64,000 nt of DNA, taken from the NCBI GenBank assembly GCA_019359355.1, contig JAHHHM010000006.1, positions 213,723-277,722 of the forward strand. The letters run 5' to 3'. The position numbers were made by a program, and so were the translations under genes. Below the pieces are notes generated by a model. It ran no database searches. It was not told where the DNA came from and saw nothing but the letters and a program-made list of their open reading frames with translations. Every line of letters starts with the position of its first letter. The first letter of the stretch is position 1. Origin of the DNA: Microcoleus vaginatus WJT46-NPBG5 (GTDB lineage Bacteria > Cyanobacteriota > Cyanobacteriia > Cyanobacteriales > Oscillatoriaceae). Below, in pieces: positions 54,173-63,227 of the stretch.

Positions 54173-54265
54173 AATCTAAAACCGATATAACTTAAGACTG
54201 ATACCCGGATAAAGCGTATCGTGATAACCTGCAAACTAAAGCATTTTTTTGCTGAGCAAGTGAGC

Positions 54266-55249
54266 ATGAAACGCAAAACAACGCGACGCAAATTCTTAGT
54301 AACAAGCGTTGCAGCAGCCGGCACAGTTGTAGGATGCAGTGCATTAGCGCGGAACCAAACCAACACATCTGCGCTTTCAAACACTGCTATGACAACCGCA
54401 GCGATGCCAGAAAGAGTGTTAGGCAGAACCGGCATCAGCCTCCCCATTTTTGGTTTGGGAGGTGCCGGCCAAACACCGCTTTCTAAAGAGGGACAAGAGG
54501 CAGCAGCCGTGGCAATTATCGAACGCGCACTTGAACTCGGCATCCGTTATTTTGACACAGCAGCAGAGTACGGGCCAAGCGAAGATTATTTAGGAAAAGT
54601 GCTGCCGGCACATCGAGATAAAATCTATCTGGCAAGCAAAACTCATGCACGAGATAGGGATGGCGCGTGGCGACATTTAGAGCGATCGCTGAAGCGTTTA
54701 AAAACCGATTATTTAGACGCTTGGCAATTGCATCACGTCTCCTTACCGGAAGAAATTGAGCAAATTTTCAGCAAAACCGGCGCAATTCAAGCCGTAGAAG
54801 AAGCAAAAGCACAAAAATTAATTCGCTTTGCCGGCATCACCGGCCACCACGAACCCGATATCATTGCCGAAGGGTTGCGCCGGTATCCCTTTGACACCAC
54901 CCTGATTTGCGTTAATGCAGCCGATAAACACCACCCGCGTCCGTTTATCCCCACAGTGATGCCGGTGGCGCGTGAGAAAAATGTTGGCGTCATTGCCATG
55001 AAAGTGCCCGCTTACGGACGGTTATTTAAAAATAATGTCTTAGATGGGATGCAGCAAGCGATGGGGTATAGCCTCACGGTTGCCGGCGTACATTGTTGCG
55101 TCATAGCCGCTGAGACAGTCGAACAGTTGGAATCTAATGTGAAAGTAGCGCAAGCGTTTAAGCCATTAAGTGAGGCAGAAATGACAGCCATTGAACAACG
55201 TACTGCAATTGCATGGCAAGAGAATACTTTTTTTAGAGCTTGGACTTAA
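54266..55249 (+). CDS. Tat-exported (putative lipoprotein) aldo/keto reductase
   Basis: A 327-aa aldo/keto reductase. The start at 54266 is preferred over an in-frame GTG at 54221, because it gives an export signal directly: TRRKFLVTS twin-arginine motif, a hydrophobic stretch, then the lipobox-like VVGC. The catalytic domain has GLGGAGQTPL, RYFDTAAEYGPSEDYLGKVL with the catalytic Asp and Tyr, ASKTHARDR with the Lys, and QLHHVS with the His. The C-terminal cofactor loop is short. An NAD(P)H-dependent enzyme outside the cytoplasm needs bound cofactor, which fits Tat export of a folded protein. Substrate unknown. Confidence 0.82.
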   Translation: MKRKTTRRKFLVTSVAAAGTVVGCSALARNQTNTSALSNTAMTTAAMPERVLGRTGISLPIFGLGGAGQTPLSKEGQEAAAVAIIERALELGIRYFDTAAEYGPSEDYLGKVLPAHRDKIYLASKTHARDRDGAWRHLERSLKRLKTDYLDAWQLHHVSLPEEIEQIFSKTGAIQAVEEAKAQKLIRFAGITGHHEPDIIAEGLRRYPFDTTLICVNAADKHHPRPFIPTVMPVAREKNVGVIAMKVPAYGRLFKNNVLDGMQQAMGYSLTVAGVHCCVIAAETVEQLESNVKVAQAFKPLSEAEMTAIEQRTAIAWQENTFFRAWT

Positions 55250-55404
55250 TTAAAACTGCCATTTCTAACCCGATGAAATTACACTTTTCCGAAATAAATC
55301 TGAAAGTTTGCCTCAGGAAATGAGCATTTAATTTGCCATTTATGTGATTTACAAAAGTTTTTTATTCTTCTCTCTATCTCCCTTGCTGCGGGCATCCCCG
55401 CTCT

Positions 55405-55440
55405 TTTGCCCCTACGGTTCCCTCATTACAAGGGGGCAAA
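55405..55440. terminator. Bidirectional terminator-like hairpin
   Basis: TTTGCCCCT (55405-55413) pairs with AGGGGGCAAA (55431-55440) between convergent genes. A smaller GC-rich hairpin (GCGGG/CCCGC) lies just before it. Confidence 0.5.
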
Positions 55441-55456
55441 TTTAATGGTTATCAGC

Positions 55457-55816
55457 TTACTTTGAGGCGACCGATGTCTGAGAGAGTTGCTCAATCCAAT
55501 GTTTAGCCTTCGCTTTTGAAAGTGAGTTCGTTAACTCCGGGTTAGCCAGCTCATAAATAATTTCGCCTAGTACATCCTCACAGCTTGGATCGTAACCGAT
55601 ATCCTCACGGCTTTCTATCGCATTTGCCCAATCTTCCACTTCTGTCGCTGAAAGTTTATCGGATACATATCGCTTTAAAACTCCAGCAATATGTTGACGC
55701 TTCAGGATGAGTAATTCGCTTTTGCTCACCCGGCCAAAGGCGCTTAAAAGCGACAAAATTTGGCTTAAGGGTTGGTTAAATTGAAACAGTGAATCTAACA
55801 GTTCTATTCTTTTCAT
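55457..55816 (-). CDS. Hypothetical small acidic protein
   Basis: A 119-aa soluble helical protein. Visible features: a Leu-rich N-terminal helix pair (LLDSLFQFNQPLSQILSLLS), SKSELLILKRQHIAGVLKRY, and an acidic middle (ATEVEDWANAIESREDIGYD). No catalytic motif, signal or membrane segment. I do not recognise the family; such short cyanobacterial proteins can be immunity-like or regulatory. Codon use and length of an uninterrupted frame support it being real. Confidence 0.6.
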   Translation of the reverse strand: MKRIELLDSLFQFNQPLSQILSLLSAFGRVSKSELLILKRQHIAGVLKRYVSDKLSATEVEDWANAIESREDIGYDPSCEDVLGEIIYELANPELTNSLSKAKAKHWIEQLSQTSVASK

Positions 55817-56443
55817 GCAAACTTCTGCTTAATGCCTACAATATTACCATTTAAATACAAGCATAAGTGATTTTCGTGCCTTTAAGCGTTGTGCCGGCTA
55901 CATTGGCTTGTGCTTTAAGCGGGGGCAAGGCTGCGCCAACCTTGAGGTAGAGGCAAGGCTACGCCAACCTTTAGGTAGGGGCAAGGGGGAAAACAATATT
56001 GGATTTAATTCCGCAAACGTACTGATGAGTCCCTTTTTAGTTGACAGCCCAAAATTATCAGGTAGCTCAAAATGAAGTGAATTTAGGGGAAAACTCCTCC
56101 AAACACCCTGATCAGGAAGGCTAGAAGATATACGGGAACAGGATTGTAGAAAATATGGGAAATATATCGCCCCAGCAAGTAGCCGGTGAAAATCAGATAC
56201 CGATAATTTTGATCTGAGTTCAATCGAGAAATCTCGGCAGTTTCCGCCACCGGCTTGCTTGTGTCAAGTGCCGGTTAAGCCAGATTACCCAAAATTTTGG
56301 TAAACCTGGACACGTACATTTGTTGAAATTTAAAAGGAGTGAAACAAAAGCCGGTCTATTCTCTTGTTTTCTATGAGTTTATTTAGTCTATTTCCTTTAA
56401 GTGTCAGCCGGCACAATTACTTTTTGGCTCTTGAAAGGCTGTG
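55817..56443. other. Intergenic region with dispersed repeat
   Basis: About 630 bp with no recognised gene. At 55921-55989 there are two copies of GGCAAGGCTGCGCCAACCT (the second with TACG), followed by a truncated third (GGGGCAAGGGGG). The remainder is AT-rich with no clear hairpin terminators. Confidence 0.55.
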
Positions 56444-57760
56444 TTAGGCAATGGGAATCCTTATAATAAACTCCGTACCTTTTCCAAGCTCAGAGTTGAC
56501 GTCAATGTTTCCTCTGTGTTTGTCAACAATAATTTGATGAACGATTGCCAGCCCCAAACCCGTTCCTTTTCCCACGGGTTTAGTCGTGAATAGTGGGTCA
56601 AAAATGCGTTGCTTGACCTCTTCCGTCATCCCCATTCCGTTATCTGCAATCCGGATCACAAGCTGCTCTTCATCATTCATTTCAGTGGTAACAGAAATCA
56701 CATTAGGAGTCGCTTTTAGCGTTTCATAGCCATGTCCCTGACTTGCTTCTTCCAATGCGTCAATCGCATTTGCTAATATGTTCATAAATACCTGATTGAG
56801 TTGACCTAAATAACAGTTAATTTTAGAAATTTTTCCATAATTTTTGATAACCTGAATTGCCGGATGCTGCGCTTGAGCCTTCAAGCGATGCTGTAAAATC
56901 ATGAGGGTACTGTCAATTCCCTCATGGATATTCACTGATACTTTAAAATCTACATCAGCCCGCGAGAAGGTTCTTAATGAGGTGCTGATATCGCAAATAC
57001 GTTCTATCCCCGCCTGCATGGAGAAAAACATTTTAGGCAAGTCTTCTAAAACATATTCTATATCAATTTCTTCAGCTTTTTGTTCAATTTCTGCACCTGG
57101 GTTAGGGAACTTAGCTTGGTAAAGACGGATATAATCAATTGCATCTTTAACAGCAAGCTTAGCTTGGTCTAGATTGCCGGTGATACAGCCAACGGGATTA
57201 TTAATTTCATGAGCAATGCCGGCAACCAACTGACCGATTGTAGAAAGTTTTTCATTTTGAATTAACTGCAACTGTGTTCTTTTTAATTCGTTTAGCGTCT
57301 GGGTTAATTCAGCCGTGCGTTTTTGAACTAACTGCTCCAGTTGTTGTTTTTGATCTTCAAGTTCTAAACTTAAACGTCGAATTTTTAGATGGGTTTTAAT
57401 TCGTGCTATTGCTTCTTCTTTCCGAAACGGTTTTGTAATATAATCCACCGCACCTAGCTCCAAACCCTTTACCTTATCAGCCGGATCGGCTAACGCAGTC
57501 ATGAAAATCACCGGAATATTTTTTGTAGACAAGTCAGCTTGCAATTGCCGACAGGTTTCAAAACCATCAATTCCCGGCATCATGACATCCAGCAAAATTA
57601 AGTCAGGCTGATAACTCTTGGCTTGATAGATTCCGCTTAAACCATCCATTTCCACCAGAACTTCATAGCCCAAAGAACTTAAAGTATTATGCAATATTTC
57701 TAGATTAGTCGGACTATCATCAATAACTAAAATAATTTCATGTTCAGAATTAGTTAACAT
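56444..57760 (-). CDS. Hybrid response regulator-histidine kinase
   Basis: A 438-aa cytosolic protein. Receiver domain residues 8-125 with the acidic pair at the start of LVIDDSPTN, phospho-acceptor D58 (LLDVMMPGIDG) and K110. A coiled coil (about 125-165) leads to a HisKA-like region with H184 in GIAHEINNPVG, then the ATPase N box (FMNILANAIDAL) and the G boxes IADNGMGM and GTGLGLAI. It sits 49 bp downstream of the MASE1 kinase on the same strand, so the receiver is a natural target of that kinase, giving a two-step relay. The output target is unknown. Confidence 0.88.
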   Translation of the reverse strand: MLTNSEHEIILVIDDSPTNLEILHNTLSSLGYEVLVEMDGLSGIYQAKSYQPDLILLDVMMPGIDGFETCRQLQADLSTKNIPVIFMTALADPADKVKGLELGAVDYITKPFRKEEAIARIKTHLKIRRLSLELEDQKQQLEQLVQKRTAELTQTLNELKRTQLQLIQNEKLSTIGQLVAGIAHEINNPVGCITGNLDQAKLAVKDAIDYIRLYQAKFPNPGAEIEQKAEEIDIEYVLEDLPKMFFSMQAGIERICDISTSLRTFSRADVDFKVSVNIHEGIDSTLMILQHRLKAQAQHPAIQVIKNYGKISKINCYLGQLNQVFMNILANAIDALEEASQGHGYETLKATPNVISVTTEMNDEEQLVIRIADNGMGMTEEVKQRIFDPLFTTKPVGKGTGLGLAIVHQIIVDKHRGNIDVNSELGKGTEFIIRIPIA

Positions 57761-57809
57761 GGGATAATGGCTCCTGCTATCAAATTATAGTGCGTTTATT
57801 GATGTGAAC

Positions 57810-60191
57810 TTACCCCACCGTTTCTTTAAGAAATTGGCGAATTTTTTGAATGTTAAATTCCTTGACTAATAAACTCAATTTGTTGATAAACGGCTGATAG
57901 TTATTATCAAGTTTAGCAAGACGTTCGAGTTCCTTTTGGATGCCTTGGATTTGTCCTCGCTTTGCACATTCCATTAAGGCAGACAGTTCAGATATAGGGG
58001 GCAACGCTAGTTCTACCGGCATCGCTACTTTTGGTTTAGCAGATTTTGCCTCTCCATAGATCCAGTTTAATTGCAAATGCTTTGCCAAAAGGAAATATAA
58101 CTCCTCAATTCGCACAGGCTTAGCCAAAAAATCGTTGCCGCCGGCTGCAAGGCTTCTCTGACGATCACTATCAAACACACTTGCGGATGAGACAAGCACC
58201 GGCACCTCCTTCAACTTCTCTGATTGGCGTAACAATGCCAGAAAATCCCAGCCGTTCATGATGGGCATGAGCAAATCGGTGATAATCAAATCAGGTTCAA
58301 CCTGATGCGCCTTGTCCAAAGCTTCCTGCCCATTGCCGGCTTCTATCACCGTGAATTCCAACGGTTGTAGCAAGCTGACGATGATTGATCGATTTTCCCA
58401 CCGATCATCTACAATCAAAATTGTTTTGCGATCGCCGGTATAGCCAACAATCCGTTCATTTTTGGTAAGTGTATTTGTTTCTAGCCAGTTTGTTGATAAG
58501 GGACACTGAATCTCAAATTCAAACGTGCTGCCGACATTCATTAAACTTTTAACTTGAATATGTCCTCCCATCATCTCAACAATTTTTTCAGTAATTGCAA
58601 GTCCCAAGCCGGTGCCCTCCATTCGTCGTTGAATATCACTCACTTGTTCAAAAGGTAAGAAAATTCGCTTAAGTTGTTCGGGCGACATCCCGATGCCGGT
58701 GTCTTCCACAACGAAACGAATTTGAATGAATGAAGGTTCCGGAAAATTTTCACTCACTTCTACTCGAAATGTAACATGACCAGAGTCGGTGAATTTAATC
58801 GCATTTCCCAATAAATTTAATAACACTTGTCGCAACCGTTTCTCATCAGTTGTGATGGCAAGTGGTAAATTGTTAGGCGGTTGATAAATGAACTGAATGC
58901 GTTTTTGTTCGGCCCGAATGTAGCAAATTTCTGCAACTCCTTGCAAGAAGGAAGGTAAATGCAAATTGCTCAAATGTAATTCCATCTTGCCGGCTTCGAT
59001 TTTTGAAAGATCGAGTACATCTTCGATGAGTGTTAGCAAATGAGATCCGCAGTTATAGATAATATCGATGCCATGTTGTTGCTGTTCAGTAAAGTTGTCG
59101 GCAGTATAAAGAACTTGAGCATATCCCAGGATACCGTTAAGAGGAGTGCGTAGCTCGTGGCTCATATTAGCGAGAAATTCACTCTTCGCTTGGTTGGCAA
59201 CTTCGGCAGCATTTTTTGCCTCCTTTAATTCAGTCGTTCGAGCTTCAACTCGTTGCTCTAATTCATCATTAGCTTGCCGAAGTTTCCTTTCTGCCCTGCG
59301 GTTTTCAGAAATCACTGTAGAGATAATAAAGGTAGTGATTGCAATGACACAAATAAACGATTGCAGCAGAATTAGAGACTCATTAGGCGTGGTTTGTTTA
59401 GCAAATGATCCGAAGCCCCTAACAGTGCCAAAAATGGCAATTGCTGATACAGTGAAGACGAGAAGCGTTGAGATTCGTGCTTCAAATCGAAAAGCAGACC
59501 AAATCAGCGGTGGAATAATCATGTATTCAATAGGATACCCACCCGAAAAGGCGACATGAACAATCGCTATCAGGCAAAGTAATACAAATACAAGCTCTAT
59601 GAGTTGTTGTCGATCAAATTTTTTATAACGTTCAGATGTTCGCAACCAAGCGAGTAAGAGGGGAGTAACGACCAAGATGCCGGTGCTGTCTGATGCTAGC
59701 CAAGTTCGGCATACCTCTGCAAATGCTGTCCAAGGGGCAATCCCGCTTGAGCAAAGGATGCCGGCAGCCAAAATCGAACTGATTAGGGGGCTGGGTATGG
59801 TCAGGATGATAAATTTTAAGACATCTTCTGATCGGTCTAAAAAATTGTGGCGTTTGATGTAGCGATTAATTAGAAAAGTCGCGACGAACGGCGTGATCAG
59901 GTTGACAGCAGGAATTAGGGTACTAATTAAGAGATTATTAGGGAAAAAAAGACTATAGCTAACAATAAAATCACTCACAAATAAGATCGGCCAGACGCGA
60001 TAGCCTAGGAGCAGCATTGCCGCCACAAAGACCCCAAATGAAGGCCATAATGCTGATGCCCCATTAATGAACGTCGTGGATAATCCGATGTATCCCAGAC
60101 AAAAGTGAACAGCCGGTATAACTAGCGCTGCTATGATCAAGGTGCGATCAAGCTTGACTGGGAATTTATGCTTTATTGCTATCTGCTGCAT
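57810..60191 (-). CDS. MASE1 hybrid histidine kinase with C-terminal receiver
   Basis: A 793-aa membrane kinase from the chosen start at 60191; GGGGAGACAAGAA precedes that ATG, which beats the in-frame ATG at 60263. Residues about 15-300 are a MASE1 sensor, as in the kinase at 35-2194. A short coiled coil precedes the phospho-His at about residue 345 ([12 protein letters not shown]), followed by the ATPase boxes [19 protein letters not shown] and GTGLGLAI. The receiver begins with [12 protein letters not shown], its phospho-Asp is in [13 protein letters not shown] and its Lys is in FLAKPVR. Together with the downstream kinase it forms a two-gene operon. Confidence 0.9.
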   Translation of the reverse strand: MQQIAIKHKFPVKLDRTLIIAALVIPAVHFCLGYIGLSTTFINGASALWPSFGVFVAAMLLLGYRVWPILFVSDFIVSYSLFFPNNLLISTLIPAVNLITPFVATFLINRYIKRHNFLDRSEDVLKFIILTIPSPLISSILAAGILCSSGIAPWTAFAEVCRTWLASDSTGILVVTPLLLAWLRTSERYKKFDRQQLIELVFVLLCLIAIVHVAFSGGYPIEYMIIPPLIWSAFRFEARISTLLVFTVSAIAIFGTVRGFGSFAKQTTPNESLILLQSFICVIAITTFIISTVISENRRAERKLRQANDELEQRVEARTTELKEAKNAAEVANQAKSEFLANMSHELRTPLNGILGYAQVLYTADNFTEQQQHGIDIIYNCGSHLLTLIEDVLDLSKIEAGKMELHLSNLHLPSFLQGVAEICYIRAEQKRIQFIYQPPNNLPLAITTDEKRLRQVLLNLLGNAIKFTDSGHVTFRVEVSENFPEPSFIQIRFVVEDTGIGMSPEQLKRIFLPFEQVSDIQRRMEGTGLGLAITEKIVEMMGGHIQVKSLMNVGSTFEFEIQCPLSTNWLETNTLTKNERIVGYTGDRKTILIVDDRWENRSIIVSLLQPLEFTVIEAGNGQEALDKAHQVEPDLIITDLLMPIMNGWDFLALLRQSEKLKEVPVLVSSASVFDSDRQRSLAAGGNDFLAKPVRIEELYFLLAKHLQLNWIYGEAKSAKPKVAMPVELALPPISELSALMECAKRGQIQGIQKELERLAKLDNNYQPFINKLSLLVKEFNIQKIRQFLKETVG

Positions 60192-60739
60192 TTCTTGTCT
60201 CCCCGCATATATTCTGAAGGCCGGCCTACCAGAAAAAAGATTTATACCCTTATAATTCCCCAATTAAATTTGAAGCTAACAGATGGTGAGCGTGAGTTGG
60301 GCTGAATCACAGAAATCTTTATAGAAAACCGGCTTTTTCATGGGGGAACTGCCGGCGTAGATGATAGCGTGATGGAAAAGCCTGATTCTCAGGCTAGAAA
60401 AACTGTCTTAACCGGCTTTTTTTGCTGAAGTAAAGCTCAGATGCTGGTTAAGGGCATCTAAGCTTTACCTTGTATGGCACGGATAGAGAAAATAACTCTT
60501 ATTCAGTTAATTTTCGGATTTATGGCAAGCGGGTTGGTTTTCTAAGTTTTAGAAACTGCGTTTGGCCGGCATTTCTATTGACACTATTGCTTATTTGTCC
60601 CAAAATTTGTTTCCTAGTAAAATGTAGGGTACGAAATCTAAAAATTTGAGTAATCTTCAAGCTCAAGCAATTCATGCATCCGACAGTAAGCCCTATTAAT
60701 ACATTTTAATACATTGTCAAAACGCAAAATTTCACTTGT
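60192..60739. other. Intergenic region with consecutive hairpins
   Basis: No gene recognised in about 550 bp. AGCCTGA-TTC-TCAGGCT (60379-60395) is a perfect hairpin. GTAAAGCT-C-AGATGC (60430-60444) pairs with GCATCT-A-AGCTTTAC (60454-60468) in a 14-bp stem with one mismatch. Copies of ACCGGCTTTTT at 60328 and 60411 bracket them. This could be a small structured RNA or the terminator cluster of the M28 gene; T runs support termination only weakly. Confidence 0.4.
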
Positions 60740-61816
60740 TTATTGGGAACCGGCAGCCCGCGGACTTGCCAAGCTTTCTGTACTTTCTAATAAGGCAGTT
60801 GTTGCATTCATCACTAGCTGAGCACTGCCGGCGAAGAAATCCCGATCCAACGTTGCCAGTCGATCGCTGGCTTGATGATAGTGAGGGGTTCGCAAATTCG
60901 CCGTATCCGTCACCAACACTGCACCAATGCCGCTATACCAAAAAGGCGCATGATCGCTACGCAGCACATCCGGCATCATCATCCCTTTGAGCGGCACCGG
61001 CAGCGTTACAATCGGTGGCACACTGGGAGTTGCATTTCTCTCAAAGGTTTTGAGTAGGGGCAAATGTTCCATATCGCCCACCACCGCCAGAAAATCTCCC
61101 TTATCGCCCGGTGGTGTGATCGGCAGTCCCTTGGGGTACTGTTGGCATCCAGAGGTATGACAGGCAAACCCAATCATATCCATCACTATCACACCGCGTA
61201 ACTCTTTTAAGGGCAAGTTACCGCTATTGAAAGCAAGACTTCCCCGCAACCCCAACTCTTCCTCATCAAAAAACGCCACCCACAACGCCCGTGGAGTTTT
61301 ACGATTACCTAATAAACGGGCAACTTCTAACACTGTCGCCACACCTGTTGCATTATCATCCGCGCCGGGAGAACCGGCAACCGAGTCATAATGTGCCGCC
61401 ACCAAAATTGCACCGGCATCCTTATCCGTTCCCTCACGTTGCGCCCACAAATTTATCCCTGTGTCAAATTCTTGTAACTGTGGCGTCCATCCCCAACCTG
61501 TGAGAGATTGGGAAATATATTCTCTGACGCGCTGCCGGTCATACTGTGTATAACGCTCAAAATCTAACGCTTTAATATGTGAGAGCAACTGTTCTCGCGG
61601 GATAGCCGGCGCGTTAATAGGTGGCTGGGCGGCAGTTTTGCTAGTAATGTTTGCCATTGTGTCGTTCCCATTCTGCCCCCAAGCTTGGCTTTCCCCGGCT
61701 GCTGTCACCTCCGCCGGCGGCGCGGTTGATTGCATTTGCTGAGAATACCAATTCCAGCCGGTGACGGTTGCAACGGCCAAAATCATCAATAGTCCTAACC
61801 AAATTCGTTTTCTCAT
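60740..61816 (-). CDS. M28-family metallopeptidase, membrane-anchored
   Basis: A 358-aa protein with one N-terminal transmembrane segment or signal (residues 5-22) and a disordered stretch to about 70. The M28 peptidase domain has the zinc ligands H142 (AAHYDSVAGSPGADDN), the bridging Asp at 153/154, E185-E186 (FFDEEELGLRG), an Asp in the VIVMDMIGF strand and the His in the SDHAPFWYSG loop. It acts outside the cytoplasm, as an aminopeptidase or glutaminyl cyclase-like enzyme; the exact activity is not determined. All metal ligands are present. Confidence 0.88.
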   Translation of the reverse strand: MRKRIWLGLLMILAVATVTGWNWYSQQMQSTAPPAEVTAAGESQAWGQNGNDTMANITSKTAAQPPINAPAIPREQLLSHIKALDFERYTQYDRQRVREYISQSLTGWGWTPQLQEFDTGINLWAQREGTDKDAGAILVAAHYDSVAGSPGADDNATGVATVLEVARLLGNRKTPRALWVAFFDEEELGLRGSLAFNSGNLPLKELRGVIVMDMIGFACHTSGCQQYPKGLPITPPGDKGDFLAVVGDMEHLPLLKTFERNATPSVPPIVTLPVPLKGMMMPDVLRSDHAPFWYSGIGAVLVTDTANLRTPHYHQASDRLATLDRDFFAGSAQLVMNATTALLESTESLASPRAAGSQ

Positions 61817-62101
61817 CCTGCAACACCTCCTGCCATTTTATATTTTAGGTTTTATCAGGGGTTTTAACTGGGTGATATCTCAGTCAAGTTCAATCTGCCG
61901 GAGAATTTACACGTTTTTATTGAAAAAAATGATGACTCAAACGAATGATTGGTTTTTCTAACTTTTCAAGCTCAAAGTCAAGACAAGAAGATCAATTATC
62001 TTGTCTCCCCTAATCATCTTTAAATCCATTCGGTTTGATCTCCACAGAAAATTCGCCGGTTTTAGCGGCAAATTCCTAAACCAAATTCCCCCACCTCACC
62101 C

Positions 62102-63169
62102 TCAAATAACACCGGCGACATACTCGCCAAAGCTGGAATGATAAAGCCGGCAATATATTTTGCCCTCGATTTCGTCGCAGTGTAAAAACTCTCGCCACTT
62201 CTCTAAAATTTTCTCGACATCATACTCATCTTCATTGAGACTTTCTGCTATAGATTCTGCGGTTATACCTTGATTGTTTTGCGATAATATGCTAGCAACT
62301 GAGCGGGCTAGTGATGATAAACCCCTGCCGGTCATTTGTTGCCAATGTTGTTGATAGTAGGCTTGTAAAGTGGCGGGAAGTGTGTTTAGTTGGGTTGTTT
62401 CAAAATTGCTGGTTTTTCCAAGCGTTGCTAACATTTCTGTGAGATACATAAAGTTATTTTCCGCTTTGGCGGTTAATTGTTCTAGGAATTTTTGGTTGTT
62501 GATGAGTGAGGAAGTTTGAGATAGGTATTGCTGGATGTAGGTTTGGATATCTTGCTGGGTTTCTTGGCGGTAATTTTCTAGGTTTAAAACCACAGAGGGG
62601 GTTTCGATTAATAAATCGGCTTTTTCCCGCAAATAAGGCCGGCGCGTGAGGAGAATATATACTTTTTCTGGTAGATATCTAGGAAGATATAATACATTCG
62701 TGCCGGCAGCTTGGCTATTGGTGTCTACGCGGTCTATTGCGTCTATTATTATGATTTGTTTTTCGTTTGAGGGCAGCCGATTGCTGATTTTTTGCAGCAA
62801 GATAGAGAATAAAGAGAGGTCTTGGCTAGCGGGGGCAAGTTGTTGGTTTTCTTTCGGGTTGATTTCCCTATCAATACTTAGTAATTCTTCGCCTATTGTG
62901 GTGATAAATTTTTCTGCTTCATTGTAGCCAGGAAGTTCACAGGTGTAATAGGCAACTTGGGGGTTTTCTGTGGCATATTTGGCGAGGATGGCGCTTTTCC
63001 CGGCACCCGCTGCCCCCACTATCGTTATGTATCCCCGATCAGCGCGGTTGAGGTATTCTTGAATGGCTGTGAAGATAGAGTCTCTTCCGATAAAGTTTTG
63101 GTTTTTTTGTTGAATGTGCCGGTGGAATTCTGGGGGGTAATTCGTTGGGGTTCTAGCTTTGGCTTTCAT
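62102..63169 (-). CDS. STAND-type P-loop ATPase (AAA/NACHT-like), possibly truncated
   Basis: 355 aa from ATG 63169, chosen because the FIGRD lead-in follows; an in-frame ATG at 63301 would overlap the WD40 gene by 74 nt. It has a short lead (NFIGRDSIFTAIQEYL), Walker A VGAAGAGKSA at about 53-62, Walker B IIIIDAIDRVD at about 153, and an arginine-bearing LLTRRP motif. A helical and winged-helix-like C-terminal part ends at LYHSSFGEYVAGVI. In cyanobacterial relatives this LYHxSF segment normally continues into WD40 or TPR sensor repeats, so the protein looks cut short or split. Its nearest upstream gene encodes WD40 repeats. NLR-like signalling or defence is plausible by analogy only. Confidence 0.75.
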   Translation of the reverse strand: MKAKARTPTNYPPEFHRHIQQKNQNFIGRDSIFTAIQEYLNRADRGYITIVGAAGAGKSAILAKYATENPQVAYYTCELPGYNEAEKFITTIGEELLSIDREINPKENQQLAPASQDLSLFSILLQKISNRLPSNEKQIIIIDAIDRVDTNSQAAGTNVLYLPRYLPEKVYILLTRRPYLREKADLLIETPSVVLNLENYRQETQQDIQTYIQQYLSQTSSLINNQKFLEQLTAKAENNFMYLTEMLATLGKTSNFETTQLNTLPATLQAYYQQHWQQMTGRGLSSLARSVASILSQNNQGITAESIAESLNEDEYDVEKILEKWREFLHCDEIEGKIYCRLYHSSFGEYVAGVI

Positions 63170-63227
63170 GGGGGATGCTGGGGGTTTACCATAGATTTTT
63201 TCAAGAAAGAAATCAAGATAACCATAC

